A DNA stretch of 64,000 nucleotides from Rudanella sp031411995 (GCA_031411995.1 JANOCD010000043.1:1-64000), one strand, 5' to 3'; positions 44,551 through 54,219 are shown, counted from the first letter of the stretch. A program made the numbers and translations. Notes: generated from the letters alone by a model not told the origin.

Positions 44551-45357
44551 CTAATTCTTCTGACCGTATCCTTTGAAAAGGGTATAGCTAAAAACCCCAT
44601 CTATTTCGGCAGTGCGGTATAAATCATTGACTCCTTTGTCAAAAGTCGGTTTATCGATAATCCCTTCCAGAATGGCTCTGTCGCCAACTTCTTCGATCAT
44701 TAACGCAAATGTGTTTATGAACTGGCCAACGCAATCATTCCTATTGGCATCGATATAAATCAGCTTTGGCGATATGAAGGTATTTTGAAGGCCAGCCGAT
44801 TGAAACAACGAATACAACTCGCGGCCAATGTTTGGATTACCACCGTTCAGACCTTGAAGCTGAACCTGACAATCAATGGCTTGATGGGCTGCTTTGCTGT
44901 CGGGATAAAAAAATAAGGATCCGTGGTCGCCTTCGATGGCGACCATTTTCCCGCCTTTTTTCAGCACTCTTTTTAGTTCTCTCAGCACTTGTGCAGGGTT
45001 TCCGAGATGTTCCAGCACAAAACAAAGCACGATACTGTCAAACGTTTCGTCGGCAAACGGCAGATTGTACAAGTCTGCCTGTTCAAATTGCACATTCCTG
45101 AGGCCCAGTTGCTTTGCCATTAATTTCGCTTCTGCAATGGAAACGTCAGAAATGTCAATCGACATAAAATTGGTCTCCGGGTTTTGGGTGGCCATTATTT
45201 TTGTTTGCGCACCAACGCCACAACCGGCTTCAAGCACAAGGCTCCCTTTGGGAAACAGTGTATCGTCGTGAATAACACTGGCCAACGTATCTGCCTGATC
45301 GTAAAGCCTTTGGGTTTCTCTGTTGGAGTAACCGTGAACATATTCTTTATTTTCCAT
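44551..45357 (-). CDS. Class I SAM-dependent methyltransferase
   Basis: 268 residues from ATG 45357 (MENKEYVHGYSNRE). The frame continues upstream to 45726 only because it reads through an FG-GAP remnant in another frame. SAM site: GSLVLEAGCGVGAQTKIMAT; acidic loop FMSIDISDVSIAEA; motif DSIVLCFVLEHLGNPAQVLR. It is a typical Methyltransf_11 protein acting on a small molecule; acceptor unknown. The 80-bp upstream region holds a shared 18-bp element. Confidence 0.85.
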   Translation of the reverse strand: MENKEYVHGYSNRETQRLYDQADTLASVIHDDTLFPKGSLVLEAGCGVGAQTKIMATQNPETNFMSIDISDVSIAEAKLMAKQLGLRNVQFEQADLYNLPFADETFDSIVLCFVLEHLGNPAQVLRELKRVLKKGGKMVAIEGDHGSLFFYPDSKAAHQAIDCQVQLQGLNGGNPNIGRELYSLFQSAGLQNTFISPKLIYIDANRNDCVGQFINTFALMIEEVGDRAILEGIIDKPTFDKGVNDLYRTAEIDGVFSYTLFKGYGQKN

Positions 45358-45438
45358 TGTCGGTTTAAGTTTATGCTCAAAGTTGTCGGTTGCTTCAGAA
45401 ACGATCAAAAATAGGTACTCGAATGGCCGATAAAGCCG

Positions 45439-45470
45439 TATGAAACGTAGCAAAACCATTATGAGTCGGA
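45439..45470. promoter_or_regulatory. Shared element, copy A (upstream of methyltransferase)
   Basis: TATGAAACGTAGCAAAAC (45439-45456) is followed after four bases by ATGAGTCGG. The same 18 bp and the same spacing occur at 57424. The ACGTAG and GTCGG cores are 21 bp apart, as in LytTR sites. It sits about 80 bp upstream of the methyltransferase. Confidence 0.55.
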
Positions 45471-45475
45471 ATTTC

Positions 45476-45688
45476 CTAATTCTCCACGATACCAAAGGCG
45501 ACCTTTCCTTTGTTGGTCTCAAAAGTCGGCCCGCCAATAATGAAACTGCCATTGGAAAGCCCCACACTATAGCCATTGCTTGTATTGGCCGGGGAATTAT
45601 CCACCACCTGACGCACCCGTGACCAGCTTGTGCCTGTGCGCTTTTAGACATAGGCCGAGCCTTGATTGGTGGTAGAGGAATGATTTCA
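45476..45688 (-). pseudogene. Mosaic remnant of a third FG-GAP-like protein
   Basis: The ATG at 45688 reads MKSFLY as in the intact FG-GAP genes, then directly (in another frame) TNQGSAYV, a stop (TAA in place of TAT), and KRTGTSWSRVRQVVDN to GKVAFGIVEN, the normal C-terminus. Nearly all blades are deleted. The upstream part of the remnant matches the 48573 gene (CAGCTTGTGCCTGTGCGCTT on the plus strand); the last 40 codons match the 46738 gene almost base for base. Confidence 0.9.
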
Positions 45689-45709
45689 TGAATGTTGTTT
45701 TGGAGAAAA

Positions 45710-46708
45710 CTATTTACTTGTTTCATTGGCGATCAATGCCTTCATCGCATTGAATCCAGGTTCGATATCGTCATTGCGGGTAGCCTGCTCTACATAGGTC
45801 TTCACCGTAGCACCATCCGGAGCTTTATAAGCGACATTGGCTCCTTTTTGTATGAGCAGCGAACAGATTTGCCACTTGCTAAACGCCGAAGCAAACAGCA
45901 GGGGCGTGTAGGATTCAACCGTAGCGTCATACGTACTGACCGGGTCATAGTCAGCTCCCCGACTAACTAACAGTTCTACTTTTTGGAGTGATTCTTCTCC
46001 TCCCCGAATAGCACTAAAGATAATGGGCACACCGTGATCGCTTTTGTCATTGGGGTCGGCACCGTGATCGAGCAGAAAACGCAGCAAAACGACCGGGCCA
46101 TTGCTAACGGAACCGGCATGGGTTGACAGGCGCGCCGAATCGGTGCTATTGATTGTGGCCCCCGCAGCGATCAATACTTCCAATATCCGCTTTGTCTTTG
46201 GCCAGTGCTGGGAGTAGGGGCTGTAGTGCGAGGCTGTATAATCGAGGACGGTTTGCTCCCCATTGGTGTCCAGCGCATTAATCAACGGCATGGGCTTGCT
46301 CAACAGGGCTTCAACCCCGGCTACGTCTTGCTTGAAAATGGCCGCTAACAAGGCTTTGCTTTGGGGATCCGAAAAATAAGACGATCCATCATAGTCCGAC
46401 TGCGAGTAGGTTAAGGCCTGAGTCACTTTTTGTCCCAGCGTCGTTAGTCGCTCATAGGCCTTACTACCGATTATGAACACAACCGGCGACAGGATCAGGG
46501 CAAGGGCCGTATATTTAGCCCAGGGAAAGGGTAGCCAATTGAGAATCAGCACAATGACCAGCACAATACCCGTCACCGTAAGAATAAATTGGCCCATAGC
46601 CCGACCGTAGCCATCTCCTCCTTTGTTATCAAAGATCAGGGAGATTAGTAGCAGACACCCTACCAGGGCTATGGCAATCCAGTTAATAGTTGTGATGTAC
46701 TTGAGCAT
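45710..46708 (-). CDS. Membrane protein with cytoplasmic-type ankyrin repeats
   Basis: 332 residues. Three membrane helices in the first 95 residues (INWIAIALVGCLLLISLIFD, FILTVTGIVLVIVLILNWLP, YTALALILSPVVFIIG). Residues 120-330 are ankyrin-like repeats (LINALDTNGEQTVLDYTASH, LRFLLDHGADPNDKSDHGVP, LLFASAFSKWQICSLLIQKG). It is between an intact FG-GAP gene and a remnant of another, all on one strand. Likely a membrane-linked scaffold; partners unknown. Confidence 0.8.
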   Translation of the reverse strand: MLKYITTINWIAIALVGCLLLISLIFDNKGGDGYGRAMGQFILTVTGIVLVIVLILNWLPFPWAKYTALALILSPVVFIIGSKAYERLTTLGQKVTQALTYSQSDYDGSSYFSDPQSKALLAAIFKQDVAGVEALLSKPMPLINALDTNGEQTVLDYTASHYSPYSQHWPKTKRILEVLIAAGATINSTDSARLSTHAGSVSNGPVVLLRFLLDHGADPNDKSDHGVPIIFSAIRGGEESLQKVELLVSRGADYDPVSTYDATVESYTPLLFASAFSKWQICSLLIQKGANVAYKAPDGATVKTYVEQATRNDDIEPGFNAMKALIANETSK

Positions 46709-46737
46709 AAAACATAGGGGATGAGGTTAAACGACAC

Positions 46738-48144
46738 TCAATTCTCCACGATACCAAAGGCGACCTTTCCTTTGTTGGTCTCAAAAGTCGGCCCGCCAAT
46801 AATGAAACTGCCGTTGGAAATGCCCACACTATAGCCATTGCTTGTATTGGCCGGGGCGTTGTCCACCACCTGACGCACCTGTGACCAGTTTGAACCTGTT
46901 CGCTTAAAAACATAGGCCGACCCCTGAGCATTGTTCGAGCCAACTTCATCCTGAGCAGCCCCCACGAGGGCATAATCCCCTGAAATGGCTACGCTGCTGC
47001 CAAAACGGTCGCCAAGCACCCCATCGCTGGCCGTGAGTTTCGCCTGTGGCGACCAGACAAAGCCAGCCCGAAAAAACACATAGGCCGCACCAATGCCGGC
47101 ACCATCCAGCGGAGACCCCACCAGTGCGTAATCACCCGAAAGAGCCACGCTGTAGCCAAAAAAATCAGCCGCAGTCCCGTCGTTGGCGGTGAGTTTAAAT
47201 TGTTGGTTCCAGAAAGCGCCATTGCGTAGAAACACATAGGCCGCCCCCTGATTCGCGTTCGCGCCGATGGATTCTTTATAAGCCCCCACCAGCGCATAAT
47301 CGCCTGAAAGAGACAGACTGTAACCAAAATTTTCGCCCCCACCCCCATCGAGGGCCATAAGTTTTGCCTGCTGTGTCCAGGTGGAGCCGCTCCGCAAAAA
47401 CATGTAGGCAGACCCTTGGTCTATGTTCGCTCCATTATCATCCAATGCCGCTCCCACGAGGGCATAATCGCCCGACAGCGACACGCTGCTGCCAAAATTA
47501 TCGGTCGCAGTGCCATCGCTGGCGGTGATTTTGGCCTGTTGTGTCCAGGTGGTGCCAGTCCGCAAAAACACATAAGCCGACCCCTGATTGCTGTTATCGC
47601 CGATAGCCCCTACGAGCGCGTAATCACCCGCAATGGATACACTACGGCCAAAAAGATCACTCCCAGTTCCATCATTGGCCGTCAGTTTGGCCTGCTGCGT
47701 CCAACTGCCGCCGTTCCGAACAAACACATAGACTGAGCCTTGACTATTGTTGGCCCCGATGTTATCCTGCAAAGCACCTACCAGCGCGTAATCGCCTGAT
47801 ATAGAAACACTAATGCCAAAGTTATCATACGCTACCCCATCGCTGGCAGTGCGGGTGGCCGGTAAAAGGTTGGCCGGGTTCTGAAACGCCAACGGGAGCC
47901 AGTTGTGCCCGTCGAAAAGATAAAACGTATTTTGGTCGCCATCGAAAACAAACGCGCCGGGTTGGGGGTTCGCAATGGCTTTGCGTTGGGCGGTGGTGAG
48001 CCGGGGCGGGTAAAAGGCTTTGTTGGTGGCTTGCAGGTCGAGAACCGCCGAGGGGTGGGGAGTGCCGCCCATGCCGATCTGAGCGATAGCAGGGGGCGCA
48101 AAAAGGACGCATAGCAGCAGCAGGAGATAGAGGAATGATTTCAT
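46738..48144 (-). CDS. Secreted FG-GAP-like seven-blade propeller protein (copy 1)
   Basis: 468 residues with signal peptide (SFLYLLLLLCVLFAPPAIAQ). A head segment (GGTPHPSAVLDLQATNKAFY, PPRLTTAQRKAI, FYLFDGHNWLPLAF) resembles the tail-fiber-like N-terminus of many Bacteroidota surface proteins. Then seven repeats of FG.SVSISGDYALVGA...QGSAYVF.R.G..W.QQAKL, the last shorter. Seven copies fit a closed beta-propeller. It lies 18 bp downstream of the LytTR gene, so both are likely cotranscribed. Confidence 0.85.
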   Translation of the reverse strand: MKSFLYLLLLLCVLFAPPAIAQIGMGGTPHPSAVLDLQATNKAFYPPRLTTAQRKAIANPQPGAFVFDGDQNTFYLFDGHNWLPLAFQNPANLLPATRTASDGVAYDNFGISVSISGDYALVGALQDNIGANNSQGSVYVFVRNGGSWTQQAKLTANDGTGSDLFGRSVSIAGDYALVGAIGDNSNQGSAYVFLRTGTTWTQQAKITASDGTATDNFGSSVSLSGDYALVGAALDDNGANIDQGSAYMFLRSGSTWTQQAKLMALDGGGGENFGYSLSLSGDYALVGAYKESIGANANQGAAYVFLRNGAFWNQQFKLTANDGTAADFFGYSVALSGDYALVGSPLDGAGIGAAYVFFRAGFVWSPQAKLTASDGVLGDRFGSSVAISGDYALVGAAQDEVGSNNAQGSAYVFKRTGSNWSQVRQVVDNAPANTSNGYSVGISNGSFIIGGPTFETNKGKVAFGIVEN

Positions 48145-48161
48145 GATTTGTTAGTTTTGGT

Positions 48162-48530
48162 TTAAGATTCGCCAGTTCGCATCTCGGTTCTGAACTGTTC
48201 GGCGCGTCGGCGGGCAATGGTCACTTGCTCGCCATTGGTGAGTTGAACCGCCGAACGGTGGGCATATACGCGAGCCACATGCGCTCGGTTGACGATATGC
48301 TTTTTGTGGGGCCGCACAAACGCGCCTTCCGGCAGTCGGTCGGCCAAACGGCGCAGGGTGAGGGCTACGAGCAGTTCGGTGCCATCGGTAAAAATGCAGG
48401 TGGTGTAGTTGCCAATGCCTTCGAGCCGGATGATCTGGTCGAAGCTAACCCACGCACGCCCTTTTTGGAAAGGCAGCAACAGGGCCGTTGGCGACAGAAA
48501 ATCGGTTTTATACACTTTGGGCGGTTTCAT
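48162..48530 (-). CDS. Stand-alone LytTR DNA-binding protein
   Basis: 122 residues from ATG 48530; the frame is open to 48572 but MKPPKVYK is the usual start. There is no receiver. The LytTR domain is complete: VSFDQIIRLEGIGNYTTCIF, LVALTLRRLADRLPEGAFVR, PHKKHIVNRAHVARVYAHRS, LTNGEQVTIARRRAEQF. It binds DNA, without a phosphorylation switch. Placement between two FG-GAP genes suggests it controls them or itself. Confidence 0.85.
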   Translation of the reverse strand: MKPPKVYKTDFLSPTALLLPFQKGRAWVSFDQIIRLEGIGNYTTCIFTDGTELLVALTLRRLADRLPEGAFVRPHKKHIVNRAHVARVYAHRSAVQLTNGEQVTIARRRAEQFRTEMRTGES

Positions 48531-48572
48531 TAGAGGATGTTGTTTGTTGTTTACGTTTTGGGGTCTGGTCAC

Positions 48573-49964
48573 TCAGTTCTCCACGGTTCCGAAGGCAACC
48601 TTGCCTTTGCTGGTATCGAAGCCCGGCCCGCCAATGATAAAGCTGCCGTTGGAGATACCAACGCTTTGGCCATTACGGGTATCGGCCGGGGCGTTGTCCA
48701 CCACCTGTCGGACTAATGACCAGCTTGTGCCTGTGCGCTTATAGACATAGGCCGAGCCTTGGTTGGCGTTTAATCCAACATCATTATTATAAGCCCCCAC
48801 CAGTGCGTAATCCCCTGAAATGGACACGCTACCGCCAAAAACATCATCTACAGCCCCATCGCTGGCGATGAGTTTGGCCTGCTGTGTCCAGGTGCCTCCG
48901 CTCCGCACAAACACATACGCCGAGCCTTGATTAGCGTTCGCTCCGATGTCATCATAAGCAGCCCCCACCAGCGCGTAATCGCCCGAAATGGACACGCTGT
49001 AGCCAAAATTATCGCCCCCACCGCCATCGCTGGCGGTGAGTTTGGCTTGCTGGGTCCAGGTGATACCATTGCGTATAAACACATACGCTGACCCGAGACT
49101 GCCATTATCCACGGCAGCCCCCACCAGCGCGTAATTGCCCGAAAGCGACACGCTGTAGCCGAAATAGTCACCTGCCGCTCCATCGTTGGCGGTGAGTTTG
49201 GCTTGCTGGGTCCAGGTGGTACCATTGCGTATAAACACATACGCTGACCCGCGACTGCCATCATCCTGAACAGCCCCCACAATGGCATAATCGCCCGAAA
49301 TGGATACGCTGGTGCCAAAACTATCCCCAACAGCCCCGTCGCTGGCGATGAGTTTGGCCTGTTGCGTCCAAGTGGTGCCATTCCGCACAAACACATACGC
49401 TGACCCTTGACTGTTGTTCGCTCCTACATCATCGTAGGGAGACCCCACTAGGACATAATCGCCCGATATGGACACGCCAGCGCCAAAACTATCCCCAATA
49501 GACCTGTCGCTGGCGGTGAGTTTGGCCTGTTGGGTCCAAGCGTTAGCACTCCGAAAAAATACATACGCTGACCCTTGACTGCCTTCATCTATGGGGGCAC
49601 TCACCAAGGCGTAATCACCCGAAATGGACACGGTGATACCAAAAACATCACCTTGACCCCCATCATTAGCCGTGCGGTCGATAGGCGCAAGGTTGTTGGT
49701 CGTGGTGAAAGCCATCGGGAGCCAGTTTTGCCCATCGCATAAAAAAAACGTGCCTTTATCGGTATCGAAGACAAACGCGCCCGCCTGGGGATTCACAATG
49801 GCTTTGCGCTGGGCAGTGGTGAGCCGGGGCGGGTAAAAGGCTTTGTTGGTGGACTGCACATCGAGAGCAGCCGAGGGGTGGGGCGTGCCGCCCATGCCCA
49901 ACTGGGCCAGAACGGGCGTAGCAAACAAGCTGCATAGGAGCAGGAGAAGTAGGAATGATTTCAT
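48573..49964 (-). CDS. Secreted FG-GAP-like seven-blade propeller protein (copy 2)
   Basis: 463 residues, same architecture as copy 1: signal peptide (LLLLLLCSLFATPVLAQ), head segment, seven blades (DVFGITVSISGDYALVSA, DSFGAGVSISGDYVLVGS, to SNGSFIIGGPGFDTSKGK). It has the same GKVAF.VEN C-terminus. It is 42 bp upstream of the LytTR start. Duplication followed by exchange with copy 1 and the remnant is evident. Its promoter region 49965-50122 includes a TGAGTCG core near 50071, possibly related to the shared element. Confidence 0.85.
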   Translation of the reverse strand: MKSFLLLLLLCSLFATPVLAQLGMGGTPHPSAALDVQSTNKAFYPPRLTTAQRKAIVNPQAGAFVFDTDKGTFFLCDGQNWLPMAFTTTNNLAPIDRTANDGGQGDVFGITVSISGDYALVSAPIDEGSQGSAYVFFRSANAWTQQAKLTASDRSIGDSFGAGVSISGDYVLVGSPYDDVGANNSQGSAYVFVRNGTTWTQQAKLIASDGAVGDSFGTSVSISGDYAIVGAVQDDGSRGSAYVFIRNGTTWTQQAKLTANDGAAGDYFGYSVSLSGNYALVGAAVDNGSLGSAYVFIRNGITWTQQAKLTASDGGGGDNFGYSVSISGDYALVGAAYDDIGANANQGSAYVFVRSGGTWTQQAKLIASDGAVDDVFGGSVSISGDYALVGAYNNDVGLNANQGSAYVYKRTGTSWSLVRQVVDNAPADTRNGQSVGISNGSFIIGGPGFDTSKGKVAFGTVEN

Positions 49965-50122
49965 GAATAGCTGGTTCTGAAGCCATTAACTGGCTCCGTT
50001 CGTGATTGACTACATCAGATTACTAACTCGAAGGTCAGCGTCGGGGCAGCTATTCTCAAAAAAAAGAAGGTGAGTCGTCGGTTAAAGCCAATGGATCGTA
50101 ACCAGAAGCAGACGAATCGTTT

Positions 50123-53100
50123 TTACAGAAGCGGGATAGCCACGGTGAAATGGGTAGTGGTTTCGAGTATTTTCACTTCCCGCTCGCTCAGGTAATGATA
50201 CAACGACTGCAGGCTGCTCAAGCCCTGCTTGTTGGAGGTTTCCACAAACCCTTTCTTTTGCAGATTATTCATAACATACAGCGTGTCCTGATCGGTATAA
50301 ATACGAATCAGCAGCGGGGTTTCTTCGCCCAAACTGTTGTGTTTAATGGCGTTTTCGAGCAGGTTCTGAATCGTTACCGGCACAATCTGAGTATCTAACT
50401 TATCGTCTGGCACGTTGACCGAAATCTGCAAACCATCGCCAAAGCGGGTGGTTTGCAGGTCAATATAATGCTGGGTAAACGTCAGTTCATCCTGAAGCGA
50501 AACGAGTTCTTTGTCTTTGTTTTGGAGGATATAGCGGTAAATAATAGACAGCTTTCGTAGGAAGACCGAGGCTTCTTTGGGCCGGGTAATAATGAGGCTG
50601 TTGAGCGAGGTGAGGCTGTTGAACAGAAAATGCGGATTGAGGTGGTTAATCAGGTTCTGGTACTGAATGGTGGTTTTGTCGCGCTCTAAGCGGGTGGCCT
50701 GCACCTGGAGTTGATGAAAGGCACGGGTTTGCCCGGTACGGTAGCGGTAAAAAATTCCAGCTAATCCCAACAGTATCAAGGCGAGAAGCACCTTAAACCA
50801 ACTGGTTTCGTAGAAATACGAATCAATATGCAGCATCAACGAGCGAACCGCCGTTTGGTGACCATCGGGGGCAATGGCTTTCACCGTAAACCGATAGTTG
50901 CCACCCGGTAGTCGGTTATAGGCCGCAAAGGGTTGGGCAGTTTGCCGGTGCGACTTATCATATCCTTCGAGCTGATACTGATATTGATACGGCGCGTCTT
51001 TTCCGGTTGTGATAACCCCAAAAAACACGGTAAAACTTTTATCGTCGGCGCCCACCCGAATCGACTCAACGCCCCGGTGAATCAGGTAGGTGGTGTCGCC
51101 CACGTCTACCCGACTAACCAACACGTTATCGACGCGGGCGGATGGTAGCTGCAACCGCTTTTCGGGGTCTATATCAATCAGAAAATCTTCGAGCAAAGCC
51201 AGTATATGGCCACTACGCAAGGGAAACAGGCGGTTTGGAAAGTTAATATCTATTTGATTCTGGAGCATAGAAATGGTAGCAAAAGAACTGTCGGCGGGCC
51301 TGAAAACAGAGAATTTGTTGGCACACGACACCCAGATATCTCCCTGTTTGTCGGCCAACGCGACCCAGGAGCGGTCACTGGCCAGACCGTCGCTTTCATC
51401 CCAGACTTTATATTCTTTCCGGCGGGGGTCATAGCGCACTAATCCATTGCCGAGACTGGTCATCCAGAAATAACCGCTGCTGTCTTTGGCAAAAGAAGTC
51501 ATCATAAGGCCGATCTCTTCGTTCTGGTGTGCGCGATCTATGGTAAACTGCCCTGTTTTTTCAGAAAAATGAGCAAATCCATCGGGGTACAGGTCTAACC
51601 AGAGATTTCCCTCCCGGTCGAATAGGGATTGGCGTACCCGAAACTTGGGATCGGTTGTCGCCGATGGAAGTGTATAACGCTGCCATTGCTTCGTCGCAAT
51701 CGTATAACAAAACACCATTTTCGTACTTCCGTAACACCAAATCCGATGGTTATATACCACAAAAACGCGCCCTATATCTTTATTTCGGGTCAGCGTATCG
51801 GGCAGGGGAATCTGGGCAAAGCGTTTGGTTGATAAATTGAAGGCAAACAATCCATTTTGCGACCCTGCGTACAGGGAGTTTCCATGCTGAAAGACCGTAT
51901 CGAACGACCGGGTATGAAGGGGGTCAATCCAATCCACGGGCAGATTATACATGGATAACTGACCCGTTTTGGGCCAATACTGCATCAGACTGGCCAGGTG
52001 CGTACCAAACCACCACGACCCATCGGAGGCTTCGGTGTGAGAAACGATAATGTGATTCTGCTTTAGGTACTGAAAATGCGTGCCTAAAGGGTATGCGGTA
52101 TAAAAACTACGTTCGAGGTTGATATAGGAAATACCGCTGGCAGTGGTGCCCAACCAAACCGAACCGTCGGGATGTTGCCAGCCACTAAGAAAAGAATTGG
52201 CCCCCATGGAGCCAGGATTGAGCTTATCGTGGAAAAATTCGGTCAGGCGGTAGGTGTTGGCCTCGGCAAAAAACATCAGGCCATCGGTGCAGCCAATCCA
52301 GAGGTTGTGTTGCCGATCCACAAAAATGGTGAACAGGTCAAACGCGTCCCGGCCTGTTTTGCTCACCAACGGAAACGACCGGATAAGTTTCTGTTTGCGC
52401 AGGTCATAGACCACCACGCGGTTGTCGGTTGCGTCGCCAAAAATGAGCCGATCCCCGTCGATAGTCAGGGCCGTTACGTAGTGTTGGGTATGCGCTTTGA
52501 GGTAGGTATGTTGGGGGGGCAGGCCAAACCGCTGCCGGCCAATATCAAAGTATTGAACGCCCTGCTTTTTGTCAGCAATCCAAAGCCCGTTCTGGTGCGG
52601 GTCCTGCACAATACTGTGCGTAAAAATCCGGCTGGATATAGTCTGCGGGGTATCCCTGGGGTTGAAGGGAAAAAACTGGATAACCCCTGTTTTCATGATG
52701 TAGCGATACAGCCCGGCATAATAACTTGCAAACCAGATATCGCCGGTTCGGTCGCAGTAAATGTTGAAGCAGGTATTCAGGTTGCGCCCGGCAATCGATT
52801 TAATGTTTCGGAACCGGCCCGTTGTTTTATCGTAACAGCTAATTCCTTTGTTACCAGCCACCCAGATGTTGCCGTTGTGGTCTTCGCACACATCATTCAC
52901 CGTGTTACTCAGCAACGATGTCGGATCATTTTTTTTGCGTTTAAACGTAACAAAATGCTGGCCATCGTAGCGGTTCAACCCATCGAAAGTACCCATCCAG
53001 AGAAACCCGTCGTGATCCTGAACAAAACTGGTAGTGATGTTCAGCGAGATACCGTCTCGCTCTTTAATATGCTGAAAATCAAACTGGTTGGGTCTGTTTT

Positions 53101-53185
53101 GCGCCCGCAGTCCATCCGCACAACTCATTAGCACACTTACCCACAACACCCGCCACCACCAGGAACCGCTTATTTTTCTAACCAT
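50123..53185 (-). CDS. Propeller sensor histidine kinase of the LytS/His_kinase type
   Basis: 1020 residues. Signal peptide; two-component-propeller repeats about 35-710 (FVQDHDGFLWMGTFDGLNRY, HNGNIWVAGNKGISCYDKTT); Y_Y_Y domain (715-795); one membrane helix (WFKVLLALILLGLAGIFYRY); kinase with phospho-His in INHLNPHFLFNSLTSLNSLI and ATPase Asn box TIQNLLENAIKHNS. It begins 16 bp before the end of the response-regulator gene, so the pair is coupled. It is the input of the LytT-like protein upstream. Confidence 0.92.
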   Translation of the reverse strand: MVRKISGSWWWRVLWVSVLMSCADGLRAQNRPNQFDFQHIKERDGISLNITTSFVQDHDGFLWMGTFDGLNRYDGQHFVTFKRKKNDPTSLLSNTVNDVCEDHNGNIWVAGNKGISCYDKTTGRFRNIKSIAGRNLNTCFNIYCDRTGDIWFASYYAGLYRYIMKTGVIQFFPFNPRDTPQTISSRIFTHSIVQDPHQNGLWIADKKQGVQYFDIGRQRFGLPPQHTYLKAHTQHYVTALTIDGDRLIFGDATDNRVVVYDLRKQKLIRSFPLVSKTGRDAFDLFTIFVDRQHNLWIGCTDGLMFFAEANTYRLTEFFHDKLNPGSMGANSFLSGWQHPDGSVWLGTTASGISYINLERSFYTAYPLGTHFQYLKQNHIIVSHTEASDGSWWFGTHLASLMQYWPKTGQLSMYNLPVDWIDPLHTRSFDTVFQHGNSLYAGSQNGLFAFNLSTKRFAQIPLPDTLTRNKDIGRVFVVYNHRIWCYGSTKMVFCYTIATKQWQRYTLPSATTDPKFRVRQSLFDREGNLWLDLYPDGFAHFSEKTGQFTIDRAHQNEEIGLMMTSFAKDSSGYFWMTSLGNGLVRYDPRRKEYKVWDESDGLASDRSWVALADKQGDIWVSCANKFSVFRPADSSFATISMLQNQIDINFPNRLFPLRSGHILALLEDFLIDIDPEKRLQLPSARVDNVLVSRVDVGDTTYLIHRGVESIRVGADDKSFTVFFGVITTGKDAPYQYQYQLEGYDKSHRQTAQPFAAYNRLPGGNYRFTVKAIAPDGHQTAVRSLMLHIDSYFYETSWFKVLLALILLGLAGIFYRYRTGQTRAFHQLQVQATRLERDKTTIQYQNLINHLNPHFLFNSLTSLNSLIITRPKEASVFLRKLSIIYRYILQNKDKELVSLQDELTFTQHYIDLQTTRFGDGLQISVNVPDDKLDTQIVPVTIQNLLENAIKHNSLGEETPLLIRIYTDQDTLYVMNNLQKKGFVETSNKQGLSSLQSLYHYLSEREVKILETTTHFTVAIPLL

Positions 53186-53943
53186 TTCTTAAACGTTGGG
53201 GCTTTATCACGGCTGATGCTGATGTCGAGTTTATGGTTGGGTGCCTTCAGCATGAGTTGGATTTTCTGGTTGAGCAAGCTATTCAAACTCTGCACTGCGT
53301 CGATATTAACGATGCAGTATCGGGTGGCCCGATAAAACTGGTTGGGGTTCAGCATCGACTCAATTTCTTCCAGCGTGCCGTAGTCCAGGATATAGCGTTC
53401 GCCCGTGTGGGTCACCAGAAAGTTGATTTCATCGCGCATGAAATAGGCCACCTCAGCCACCCGGACCGGCACCCAGCTATTGCGCAAATTGGCCAGCAGA
53501 TGCTCTTTGTACACAGGTTTCAGCAAGCCTGGCGTTTGCAGGGCTTCCAGCAGTTTATGGACATCAATGGGAATTTTGCTCTTGTTTTTGTTGAGGGCGC
53601 GGGCTTTGGCAATAGCCTGCCGGAGTTCGTCCCAGTCAACGGGTTTCAGCAGGTAGTCGATGCCATTCACCTTGAAAGCCTGGATCGCATATTCATTGTA
53701 GGCCGTGGTGAAAATGATGGGGCAGGTAAGCTTAAATGTCTCGAAAATGGTAAAACTGACCCCATCGGACAATTGAATATCGGCAAAAATCAGATCCGGT
53801 TCGGCGTTTTCGGCAAACCAGCGCAGGGCTGTTTTCACACTGCCTACGGTGCCGATAATCTTAATGGCCGGGTCAACTTCGGCAATGCTGGCCATCAGTT
53901 CTTCGGCAACCAGTTTTTCGTCTTCAATCAGGAGCGCGTTCAT
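53170..53943 (-). CDS. LytTR response regulator paired with the propeller kinase
   Basis: 257 residues. Receiver 1-120: MNALLIEDEKLVAEELMASI, phospho-Asp in DLIFADIQLSDGVSFTIFE, FTTAYNEYAIQAF, YLLKPVDWDELRQAI. LytTR domain 150-255: LRNSWVPVRVAEVAYFMRDE, YILDYGTLEEIESMLNPN, FYRATRYCIVNIDAVQSLNS. It is the first gene of an operon with the kinase (16 bp overlap). The two FG-GAP genes follow 158 bp downstream of the kinase on the same strand. Confidence 0.92.
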   Translation of the reverse strand: MNALLIEDEKLVAEELMASIAEVDPAIKIIGTVGSVKTALRWFAENAEPDLIFADIQLSDGVSFTIFETFKLTCPIIFTTAYNEYAIQAFKVNGIDYLLKPVDWDELRQAIAKARALNKNKSKIPIDVHKLLEALQTPGLLKPVYKEHLLANLRNSWVPVRVAEVAYFMRDEINFLVTHTGERYILDYGTLEEIESMLNPNQFYRATRYCIVNIDAVQSLNSLLNQKIQLMLKAPNHKLDISISRDKAPTFKKWLEK

Positions 53944-54042
53944 AAGAGGAAGTAAAGCGGTTAAGGGTGGCTAATCTATCGTAAATCTTTTACTTTCAGG
54001 ATGTAGCAGCAAACTTTTAACCATCAACCGTTTAAAATCGGG

Positions 54043-54079
54043 GATCAATGGTACCAAAATGGCTTTGAGTCGTTTGGAG
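54043..54079. promoter_or_regulatory. Shared element, copy C (regulator/globin intergenic)
   Basis: GATCAATGGTACCAAAAT followed after four bases by TTGAGTCGTTTGGAG. It agrees with copies A and B at 12 of 18 bases and keeps the spacing to the GAGYCG core. CGTTT cores at 54029 and 54071 are 42 bp apart (twice 21). It lies about 100 bp upstream of the response regulator and 140 bp upstream of the globin. Confidence 0.4.
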
Positions 54080-54219
54080 GACTGGATCAACTAATGATGC
54101 GTGTTATACGATTGAATGCCCAAAACCGACGGTTCGTGCTGAAAAAGTTGGCAGGTCATCAATTCATGCCTTGCTTTGCGGGTAACATTTACTTGTTTTT
54201 ACCTACTGAGATCGCGACG

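Noticed and set aside
46738..49964. Tandem DNA repeats read as a CRISPR or satellite array
   Set aside because: The periodicity follows about 58-60-codon protein blades in an open frame; units differ and spacers are coding.
54094..54219. 42-codon extension of the globin
   Set aside because: Contains no globin helix and runs across the likely promoter element.
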